Positions 58,406 to 64,000 of a stretch of DNA of 64,000 bases are shown here, piece after piece. Within the stretch, counting starts at the first letter, position 1. The number at the start of each line of letters is the position of its first letter. The notes below the pieces were generated by a model. It was not told where the DNA came from. It saw only the letters and a list, made by a program, of their open reading frames with translations, and did no database searches. Where the stretch lies: positions 27,959 to 91,958 of IMG/VR virus record IMGVR_UViG_3300022562_001644. The stretch is one strand, 5' to 3'. Made by a program: the position numbers and the translations under genes. The stretch is from a virus.

Positions 58406-58435
58406 ACGGTAGCACGGCCCCGAAAAGGAGGTCAA
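58406..58435 (-). promoter_or_regulatory. Candidate sigma70-like promoter for the - strand operon
   Basis: Read on the - strand, TTGACC (58435-58430), an 18-bp spacer, and TACCGT (58411-58406, fitting TANNNT). The ATG of the 57231 gene is 29 nt downstream with GAGG between. It would drive the long structural operon. Confidence 0.35.
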
Positions 58436-58461
58436 TCACGCTAAAGCACTCGACATTTCCT

Positions 58462-58480
58462 GGCATAAGAATGTTGAACC
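58462..58480 (+). promoter_or_regulatory. Phage promoter motif GGCATAAGA-N4-TGAACC
   Basis: GGCATAAGA (58462-58470), ATGT, TGAACC (58475-58480), an exact match with TTTCCT upstream. A long leader follows. TTGAACC (58474-58480) is the perfect complement of GGTTCAA (58510-58516), so the transcript start region may fold back. Confidence 0.6.
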
Positions 58481-58540
58481 AAAAGAGTGCCAATTCCGGC
58501 ATATCCGTAGGTTCAAAGAAACTCGAAATAGGAGCCACCT

Positions 58541-58786
58541 ATGAGCAACGAAAACCAGAACAAGAGCGGAACCAGCAACGTCCACACCAAAGACGCGAAG
58601 GAGCCCATTGTCGATCGCGTTTGGGGATTCACCAAGAGCATGGCCAAACCCGCCATCGCAGGCGCTGCCGGTATCGGCATCGCTGCAGGCGTCAAGGCCG
58701 GCTTCAACCGATTCGCCCAACGCTCGACCGAGAATGCGGCCTCCTCCGCCGTCCACGGCGGTGGAACCAAGCTGAAGCCGTTCTAG
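58541..58786 (+). CDS. Small Gly/Ala-helix membrane-type protein, 81 aa
   Basis: AGGAG upstream, 60-nt leader. A polar N-terminus (MSNENQNKSGTSNVHTKDAK) precedes a glycine-zipper-like hydrophobic helix (AIAGAAGIGIAAGVKAGF) and a short polar tail. The single helix with spaced glycines suggests membrane insertion or tight packing. It is isolated on the + strand with its own promoter and hairpin, like a moron gene. Function unknown. Confidence 0.6.
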   Translation: MSNENQNKSGTSNVHTKDAKEPIVDRVWGFTKSMAKPAIAGAAGIGIAAGVKAGFNRFAQRSTENAASSAVHGGGTKLKPF

Positions 58787-58800
58787 GTCTTGAACGGTTG

Positions 58801-58826
58801 CACCTCCCCCCGGAAGGGGGGAGGTG
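58801..58826 (+). terminator. GC-rich hairpin after the gene at 58541
   Basis: A perfect 11-bp stem, CACCTCCCCCC (58801-58811) with GGGGGGAGGTG (58816-58826), loop GGAA. Only a weak T-run follows, some 20 nt on, so it may act as a stabiliser or bidirectional terminator rather than a strong one. Confidence 0.55.
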
Positions 58827-58850
58827 GCCTCCACCTAGAATTTCTTTAGC

Positions 58851-59147
58851 CTAGATGAGGTCAACGAAGTTCGCGGTCGCCGCGGCAGGTACCACGACCT
58901 CTTTCCTCAGATTGATATCTGGGATCTCAAGCTCGACGATGGCCCCCTGAACGATGTCGATCGAAAAGCTGCCGTCGCTTTGGCTAATTGCCGAAACGAT
59001 GCCAGAAGTAATGCCGGCTCCTCCGGCGATCTGTCCGCCCTGGTCGTCAAGTGTCGACTTCACGGTCGCACGGATTTGGGCACCTTCAGAGGGAGTCCCA
59101 TCGACGTTGCAAATCGTTCCAGAGATTACGCAGATTGCTGCAGGCAT
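58851..59147 (-). CDS. Small carboxypeptidase-regulatory-like fibre domain, 98 aa
   Basis: A single beta-sandwich-like unit: CVISGTICNVDGTPSEGAQI, FSIDIVQGAIVELEIPDINL, KEVVVPAAATANFVDL. It aligns with the C-terminal ~100 residues of the 59960 protein (VQGTVFDPQGNPS ... LEIPAIGYDRRVLVP ... LFTDL), and both end in F-x-DL. Such domains often decorate fibres or tails. It is a stand-alone copy and the last gene of the cluster that starts with the tailspike. Confidence 0.6.
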   Translation of the reverse strand: MPAAICVISGTICNVDGTPSEGAQIRATVKSTLDDQGGQIAGGAGITSGIVSAISQSDGSFSIDIVQGAIVELEIPDINLRKEVVVPAAATANFVDLI

Positions 59148-59150
59148 GGA

Positions 59151-59456
59151 TCAGCTGGCCTCTTTCCTCGCAGGCTGATTGGCGAACCTTTTTTTAGCCA
59201 TGTAGAACGCAAGGTTTGCATACAAGGCAACTAGCAATGAAATTCCAGTTGAGATGAAAGTGATGACTTCAATCTCAACGCTGCGAGTAATAGCCCATAC
59301 GCCAGTCACAGATAGCCACACGATGAGGATGATGGCTGCGCAGATGGCGAGGCTGATCGGGTTATTTCGCTTGATCCAGTTCTGATAGAACCTAACCACG
59401 ATTGGAGCCCAGAGGATGGCTGTCGCCCCAGTCAACGCATAGTAAGCAGTAAGCAC
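59151..59456 (-). CDS. Three-helix membrane protein, 101 aa
   Basis: The GTG at 59456 follows the upstream TAA at once (TAATGTG). Three hydrophobic segments are visible: ALTGATAILWAPIVV, LAICAAIILIVWLSVTGVWA, and FISTGISLLVALYANLAFYM. The basic C-terminus (KKRFANQPARKE) would stay in the cytoplasm. It follows two other small membrane proteins, suggesting a holin/antiholin-like set, but no family was recognised. Confidence 0.5.
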   Translation of the reverse strand: MLTAYYALTGATAILWAPIVVRFYQNWIKRNNPISLAICAAIILIVWLSVTGVWAITRSVEIEVITFISTGISLLVALYANLAFYMAKKRFANQPARKEAS

Positions 59457-59457
59457 A

Positions 59458-59718
59458 TTAACCCGCGCTTCCTCGTGCGATCTTTTTCTTCGTCTCCGGA
59501 TACCAGGTGCAGTCCTGCGGGACGTTCGTTGGTGCACGACCAAAGCGTTCGACGTGTTTCTTCTCCGCAATCTCCCCTATCTCTGGCAATGCCTTTGAGG
59601 CAATGTCCTCGGTCCCCCTGTCGATGCTTTTTGACCGTCGCGCCACGAAAAGCATTCCGACAAGAACAGCAACAATGACCAAGCACCAGATGAAAAAGGA
59701 AAGATCTCCGGGACTCAT
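59458..59718 (-). CDS. Single-helix membrane protein, 86 aa
   Basis: The N-terminal transmembrane helix FFIWCLVIVAVLVGMLFVA is followed by a basic and polar cytoplasmic part (RRSKSIDRGTEDIASKALPE) with a late Cys/Trp. It overlaps the upstream BhlA-like gene by 4 nt and the next by a few bases. Part of a trio of small membrane proteins; the exact role is unknown. Confidence 0.5.
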   Translation of the reverse strand: MSPGDLSFFIWCLVIVAVLVGMLFVARRSKSIDRGTEDIASKALPEIGEIAEKKHVERFGRAPTNVPQDCTWYPETKKKIARGSAG

Positions 59719-59939
59719 TTTTTGTCATCCTCTCTCAGCGACCTGACAGATCCAGTCTGACGGGTGTAGTCGATATGCGTATCGATCGACTTCGCGAGGA
59801 CTGCTGTGGATTGCATCAGGGAAGTTAGGAGCTCGAGCAGTCGATCGATCCTCTTCTCCATGCGCCACATAAACCATACGGCCACGAAGACGGGGAACCC
59901 GAACTTCATCATCATAGCCATTCCCTGGTCGTAGCTCAC
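59715..59939 (-). CDS. BhlA/UviB-like holin candidate, 74 aa
   Basis: 74 residues with one N-terminal membrane helix (FGFPVFVAVWFMW), immediately followed by the charged amphipathic segment RMEKRIDRLLELLTSLMQ. This is the pattern of BhlA/UviB-type small holins. The rest is polar (DTHIDYTRQTGSVRS). It starts a trio of small membrane genes downstream of a fibre-module gene. Holin identity rests on this short pattern only. Confidence 0.4.
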   Translation of the reverse strand: MSYDQGMAMMMKFGFPVFVAVWFMWRMEKRIDRLLELLTSLMQSTAVLAKSIDTHIDYTRQTGSVRSLREDDKK

Positions 59940-59959
59940 GACAAGAAGATAACAGGCTA

Positions 59960-60580
59960 CTAAAGGTCCGTAAACAGTACCGAGGCCTGGTCGGGAACTA
60001 ACACCCTACGGTCATAGCCAATGGCCGGAATTTCGAGACGAAAAGTCCCCCCTCGAACCAGGGGAATGTCGAAGTCGCCGAGGTCATTCGTGTAGGTGGC
60101 GACGACCCTGTCCGACTCTATCGACCGCCCGATGCTGTCGCTGTAGCCAGGAATCAGGATTGCGCGAATGAGCTGGTTCTTGGACGGATTGCCCTGCGGA
60201 TCGAAAACCGTTCCCTGCACCGAGCAGAGCTCGAGGGAGGCGGCGCCGGCGAGCGGGCCAAATACAAGGTCCTCGTACTTCAGGGCGAGCGTGCCAACGA
60301 CATTGCTCATCTTCGTGATGTAGCGCGTCGACCCAGAAAGTGTGTCGAGTGACTGGTCAAAATCGAAATGGTAGCGACCGGGCAGGCTTGCCGAGTCAGT
60401 TTGGGACATGACGTTCTCGACGATTGTCGGCTGCCACGTACCGTCCGAGGCCTGGAACCAGCTCCCGTCAGCAATCCGCTGAATGGCCGCCGTCGGACCC
60501 TGGCCGATGACTCCGGCTCCGGCCGAGATGATGTCGAGATAGAGGCGAGCGACCTCTCCGCGGCTGAATCGACTATCCAT
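59960..60580 (-). CDS. Fibre-like protein ending in the 58851-type domain, 206 aa
   Basis: The N-terminal half is a beta/mixed virion domain (SRGEVARLYLDIISAGAGVI, YHFDFDQSLDTLSGSTRYI). The C-terminal 100 residues are the same beta unit as the whole 58851 gene (VQGTVFDPQGNPSKNQL ... RAILIPG ... LEIPAIGYD). Probably a tail or fibre attachment protein. Overlaps the upstream 60573 gene by 8 nt. Confidence 0.55.
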   Translation of the reverse strand: MDSRFSRGEVARLYLDIISAGAGVIGQGPTAAIQRIADGSWFQASDGTWQPTIVENVMSQTDSASLPGRYHFDFDQSLDTLSGSTRYITKMSNVVGTLALKYEDLVFGPLAGAASLELCSVQGTVFDPQGNPSKNQLIRAILIPGYSDSIGRSIESDRVVATYTNDLGDFDIPLVRGGTFRLEIPAIGYDRRVLVPDQASVLFTDL

Positions 60581-60893
60581 TGCTTGAGTCCTTCCTCACC
60601 ATGCTTCCGTTGCCATCGTACACCCATTCGCCCTGGGACAGATCGAGCATGCCAGCCATCGCCCGAACCACCTGAGCTCGCTGCCGCTCCGCATGGAGGG
60701 CGGCTGCCTTGCAAGACTCCAGCTTCTTTTCCATTCGCTCGAAGGAACGCTTGGCCTCGTCGTAGCTAAGATACGTCTCCCCCAGGGCAGCCATCGAGCT
60801 CGAGACCCAGCCGTTTGCCTCCTCGAGGGCACGGCGCTGATCGGCGGACAGCTCGATCTTGTCAGGCTGCCGAATGGGAGAGACGTCGCTCAT
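60573..60893 (-). CDS. Coiled-coil protein, 106 aa
   Basis: Residues ~15-80 are helical and charged (ADQRRALEEANGWVSSSMAA, RSFERMEKKLESCKAAALHA). They are followed by a short beta end (GEWVYDGNGSMVRKD). The gene overlaps the next gene by 8 nt and the upstream one by 4 nt. No function was recognised; perhaps a tail-fibre chaperone or connector by position. Confidence 0.55.
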   Translation of the reverse strand: MSDVSPIRQPDKIELSADQRRALEEANGWVSSSMAALGETYLSYDEAKRSFERMEKKLESCKAAALHAERQRAQVVRAMAGMLDLSQGEWVYDGNGSMVRKDSSNG

Positions 60894-61129
60894 ACCAGCA
60901 GCTCAGCCTTGACGCCTTCCCAGTAGGCAATCTCGGCATCGTACCGGTCCATGTCTTCCTGCTTCCGGGTATTGATACCAGCGATTTTGAGATCGATCAT
61001 CTCAGTCGAAAGAACCTGGTTCTTGCGCCACGTAGGAGCGCCCTCGAGCTCGACCTCGAAGCGGTTTTCAGCCGCTTCGTAGCGCTCATGTCCTTCAGTA
61101 ATCGGTGTCTTTGCTTTTATGTGTGGCAT
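60890..61129 (-). CDS. Small helical protein, 79 aa
   Basis: The N-terminal part is polar (MPHIKAKTPITEGHERYEA), then mixed strand/helix (RFEVELEGAPTWRKNQVLST) and a C-terminal helix (QEDMDRYDAEIAYWEGV). It stands directly after the tailspike gene. In the frame without the 46-bp duplication, the tailspike stop would sit two bases before this ATG, so the original spacing was very tight. No function recognised. Confidence 0.55.
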   Translation of the reverse strand: MPHIKAKTPITEGHERYEAAENRFEVELEGAPTWRKNQVLSTEMIDLKIAGINTRKQEDMDRYDAEIAYWEGVKAELLV

Positions 61130-61201
61130 TTCTAGGTATCCAGGTTGAGGGCTTGAGCATTGCTTGCAACATCAGATGGCGGCGTGGTCGTGTTATCAAT
61201 C

Positions 61202-61293
61202 AAATTTTTGACCTGCTCACTTCCTGCAGCCACGAGAATACTTTGCTAAATTTTTGACCTGCTCACTTCCTGCAGCCACGAGAATACTTTGCT
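61202..61293. repeat. 46-bp perfect tandem duplication in tailspike 3' end
   Basis: Two identical 46-bp units lie back to back (61202-61247 and 61248-61293). Because 46 is not a multiple of 3, the second unit in reading direction is translated in another frame and meets a stop at 61217-61219. Removing one copy restores a frame that continues to TAG at 61134-61132, next to the following gene. Either a recent mutation or an assembly artefact. Confidence 0.9.
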
Positions 61294-64000
61294 GAGCTGG
61301 GGCACCGGAGTTGGCTAGGTTTCCTACAACGACTACCCCAACAGACACCGTTGCTTCAGATGTGTTAATTGCAGCACCGTTGGCAGTAGCACCGGTAGCC
61401 TGAACAATATTCGCTGAGACAGTTACGAAGTTGCAACTAAAGACACGAACCCCTCTTCCTGAAACCGCACCAGTATTGCCATTAAAAAGCACGTTTCCAG
61501 CAATGGAAACAGTATTTGCATTGGAGACCTCAATGCACGGACTGGCGCCAGTGCTGTCGTTGCGAACAACATTGCCGTTGACGGCCACGTCATCGACATC
61601 GTCAATGTCGATACCGAATCCAAGACCCTCTAGGTTATTGTTGCTGACAACAAAGTTTCTTTGAGCGTCTCCTGAGATGCGAATGCCGCGGTTGTCGTAG
61701 TCCTTGATTGAATTACCGTTGATGGTGAAATGCTCGCCAACGGCGAATGCGCCGTTGGTTACATCAACGCTGATCCCGAAGTAGGTTTCGCTGATGTCAT
61801 TGTCGCTGATGACAATTTTTTCCATCGGACCAACGCCGTCCGACTGGTTCACCCAGATTGCAGTTGGACTTAGATTCGCTGAGTGAACGATGCTTCTGAT
61901 TACGTTGCCGCAAATTCGCATCTGAGATGCGTTTTGCTGGATATCCATTCCGTAACAGAGGCCAGTGAATCCATCGCTGCCGCAGTTCAGGTTGGTGATG
62001 ATGTTCTTGCTGCAGACGGCATCAGTGTTCGTTCCGGATCCAGGGTCTTGGAAATAGATACCTCTCGTAGACACCTGTGACGTCAGGTTGCCGCATGTAT
62101 CGATCTTGTTTCCGGATACTGAAAGGCTTTGCCATGAAGTGAGAACAATGACCTGCGTGTACTGAGCAACCGCTGGGCCGGAGGTTCCAATGTTGCGAAG
62201 CCTGTTGTCGTCGATCTCGCACAGGATGAGATTGTCTTCCGATACGATTCCAAAGTTTCCGTTCTTTGCCCTGACTGAATCGATGGAGTTCTTCGATATG
62301 CTCACCTCGAGACTGAAGTTGGTGGTGAGCCTGATACCGTAACCATCAAGGAGGTTGACGCCGGCTGATGCACCGATGCCATCGATCTGGTTGTTACAGA
62401 CGCTGACGCGCCGCATGGTCTCTTCGAGGAGAATGCCGTGGGCCGCTGTTACCGCACCGGAATCATCGGTCATTTCCTCGATTGTGTTGTCATCGATGCA
62501 TGAGTTCAGCAGCTCGCCACCGGACGATGTCATCCAGATCCCAGCACGACCGCGGGAACCGCTGTCTGCAGTGATCACGTTCTTCGTGACATAGACCTCC
62601 GACAAGTTTCCAAGTGTCGGATCCAGAACAACACCGTAGTCGCATTCAGACATTCTATTGTCCTGAATGCGGATTCCTCGAACCGTACCCACCGGGGACT
62701 GGACTCGAACAGCGCGACCTTCGGTAAGCGACGTCGACGTGTCCTGGTAAAAATCACATCCTAGAACAGCTACACCTGAACCAGAGATATCGATGCCTGA
62801 TCCGTCTTCGGGGACGACAATTCGACAACCACGAACCAGGTTGCCGGCACGCGACATCGTAGTCGGCGCTCCCAGAAACTCACCGGCACCGGAAGGTGTC
62901 TCAATGATGCAATCAAGGACGTGAATGTCCTGCATCGCACGGTTCAGGAACTCAAACGCAGTGGCGACCGCCCCAACCGCCCCGGCCTCGAATCGGCAGT
63001 CACGGAAGGTGACGTTCATCGAAGCGTCTTCATCCAGGGTAACGAGAGCCGTCGGATCCACCGTCGCAGCATCGAAGCTGCACCCGTCGAACTTGCCCCT
63101 GGTCGTGCCCGTGGACAGCGATACACAGCGGGAGGCTGCACTCGCAAGGTTCGTCTCAAATCGGCACCCGTAGAAGGTGAAGTCGGTGAACACGCCAGTA
63201 AGCGCATGCGTGCCGCTGGCTGGAGTATAGAACCGCGTGTTGCGGAACTCCGGCCTGGTCATTGATGTCGACGTCAGTCCTTGAATAAGGCAGGTATCGA
63301 ACAGCGACTCGTTGGCAGCCAGGGTGACATCGACCGCGTAGGCGTTCGTTCCACCGCTAATGATGACACCGATATTGCGCAGAGTGACCGTCGACGCGAT
63401 GTCGATGACCAGGGCTGAGGCAGCTCCAGTTGCTGCAAGGACAGTGATCGCTGGTCCATCACCAACAATCGTGACGGCTTTGTTAACGGTGACCGCCGTG
63501 GCTAGGAAGTAATTGCCAGCCTTGATGTAGACCGTGCCACCAACGGCGACAGAGTCGATGGCTGCCTGGATGACGGATGTCGAGGTCCCATTGAAGTCTC
63601 CGAAGCTCGTGACCCCATCGCCGACAGAGACGGTGTGAGTCTTCGCTCCACGAATGGAATGGACGGCTTCCGTCCTGGCCTCACCGCCAACAAGGGCTGC
63701 ACCCGTCGACCCGATGATCATGGGTCGCTCGTTCGTTTCGTCCAGGTCAATTCGGTGGACCTGACCGTCGTCGGCATGAACGCTCCGAATGACAAGGTCC
63801 CGCGTATTCACGGCCTCGATGGCAGGCGTGGTGCCGGCGGCCTGGATGTACTCGTAGAAGTCGAGTTTGTCGAGGAGCAGAGACCGAGCACCGTCGATGT
63901 CAACAACGGGGTTGGCCGTACCAGTGCTGTTGCCCCAGAAGCTGACGTTCTTGATCGAGGCCTGGTGGGACTTGTAGACCGTGAGCAGCTCTCGCGTGTT
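61217..64000 (-). CDS. Beta-helix tailspike (5' end outside window; C-terminus frameshifted)
   Basis: The frame stays open from 63811 to the window edge, so 927 residues are visible and the N-terminus is missing. Residues after the first ~100 visible ones have the pectate-lyase-like entry GGTVYIKAGNYFLATAVTVN, followed by dozens of short repeats of the N-x-(I/V) type (LRNIGVIISGGTNAYAV, NNQIDGIGAS, ISKNSIDSV), diagnostic of a right-handed parallel beta-helix. Such spikes bind and often degrade host surface polysaccharide. No catalytic residues were assigned. The last residues result from the 46-bp duplication. Confidence 0.8.
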   Translation of the reverse strand, partial: NTRELLTVYKSHQASIKNVSFWGNSTGTANPVVDIDGARSLLLDKLDFYEYIQAAGTTPAIEAVNTRDLVIRSVHADDGQVHRIDLDETNERPMIIGSTGAALVGGEARTEAVHSIRGAKTHTVSVGDGVTSFGDFNGTSTSVIQAAIDSVAVGGTVYIKAGNYFLATAVTVNKAVTIVGDGPAITVLAATGAASALVIDIASTVTLRNIGVIISGGTNAYAVDVTLAANESLFDTCLIQGLTSTSMTRPEFRNTRFYTPASGTHALTGVFTDFTFYGCRFETNLASAASRCVSLSTGTTRGKFDGCSFDAATVDPTALVTLDEDASMNVTFRDCRFEAGAVGAVATAFEFLNRAMQDIHVLDCIIETPSGAGEFLGAPTTMSRAGNLVRGCRIVVPEDGSGIDISGSGVAVLGCDFYQDTSTSLTEGRAVRVQSPVGTVRGIRIQDNRMSECDYGVVLDPTLGNLSEVYVTKNVITADSGSRGRAGIWMTSSGGELLNSCIDDNTIEEMTDDSGAVTAAHGILLEETMRRVSVCNNQIDGIGASAGVNLLDGYGIRLTTNFSLEVSISKNSIDSVRAKNGNFGIVSEDNLILCEIDDNRLRNIGTSGPAVAQYTQVIVLTSWQSLSVSGNKIDTCGNLTSQVSTRGIYFQDPGSGTNTDAVCSKNIITNLNCGSDGFTGLCYGMDIQQNASQMRICGNVIRSIVHSANLSPTAIWVNQSDGVGPMEKIVISDNDISETYFGISVDVTNGAFAVGEHFTINGNSIKDYDNRGIRISGDAQRNFVVSNNNLEGLGFGIDIDDVDDVAVNGNVVRNDSTGASPCIEVSNANTVSIAGNVLFNGNTGAVSGRGVRVFSCNFVTVSANIVQATGATANGAAINTSEATVSVGVVVVGNLANSGAPAQQSILVAAGSEQVKNLAKYSRGCRK

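Noticed and set aside
59432-59728. 98-codon frame overlapping the 59458 membrane gene
   Set aside because: The alternative frame lacks a membrane helix and is Arg/Cys-rich; the 86-residue frame has a clean transmembrane segment and stop/start coupling with both neighbours.
1-64000. tRNA genes, CRISPR arrays, integrase or insertion sequences
   Set aside because: I looked in the gaps and at short repeats and saw no cloverleaf-like sequence, regular repeat/spacer array, recombinase motif or terminal inverted repeats. Absence by eye is not proof for tRNAs.

Overview
The window is a contiguous part of the genome of a large tailed bacteriophage with a contractile tail (myovirus morphology). No host genes, rRNA, tRNA, insertion sequence or CRISPR array were seen. 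Coding density is very high, with stop/start overlaps such as ATGA and TAATG. Virion genes are recognisable: terminase large subunit, portal, a probable prohead protease, major capsid protein, neck proteins, tail sheath and tube, a spike-like protein and a beta-helix tailspike. The host cannot be named. The phage carries its own clamp, SSB, exonuclease and a multi-subunit-type RNA polymerase, as large phages often do.

Layout. Positions 1-6556 (+ strand) hold replication and recombination genes: sliding clamp, a sigma-region-4-like protein overlapping an OB-fold protein, a PD-(D/E)XK nuclease, a DEDDy exonuclease and small unknowns. From 6553 to the right edge almost everything is on the - strand, read right to left: tube, sheath and neck genes (6856-13308), major capsid and decoration (13850-15297), a run of internal or scaffold-like proteins, protease and metallopeptidase-like proteins (15319-26794), fibre-like proteins (28921-34260), terminase (34264), a large unknown virion protein, the spike-like protein (39592), a zincin-like protein and a fused beta-beta' RNA polymerase (43735-49926), a possible lysis cassette (50871-52353), portal and companions (52648-58376), and a fibre/holin-like cluster ending in a tailspike that runs off the window (58851-64000).

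The - strand block is interrupted by + strand islands (26884-28619, 40660-42549, 50073-50874, 58541-58786). Most have their own promoter motif and three have a terminator-like hairpin. Two recurrent promoter types were found. The first is a bipartite motif, GGCATAAGA-N4-TGAACC, ahead of genes with Shine-Dalgarno sites. The second is a TANNNT box exactly 6-7 nt before the start codon, which implies leaderless mRNAs.

The most interesting material is: (1) the single-chain 2063-residue RNA polymerase, with a sigma-4-like protein and the two promoter classes; (2) a recurrent N-terminal peptide, consensus GFxDELxKxA, shared by otherwise unrelated small virion-region proteins and resembling a packaging tag; (3) a set of HExxH proteins in the virion cluster; (4) a 46-bp tandem duplication that frameshifts the tailspike C-terminus. 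All functional calls rest on motif reading by eye; no database search was run.
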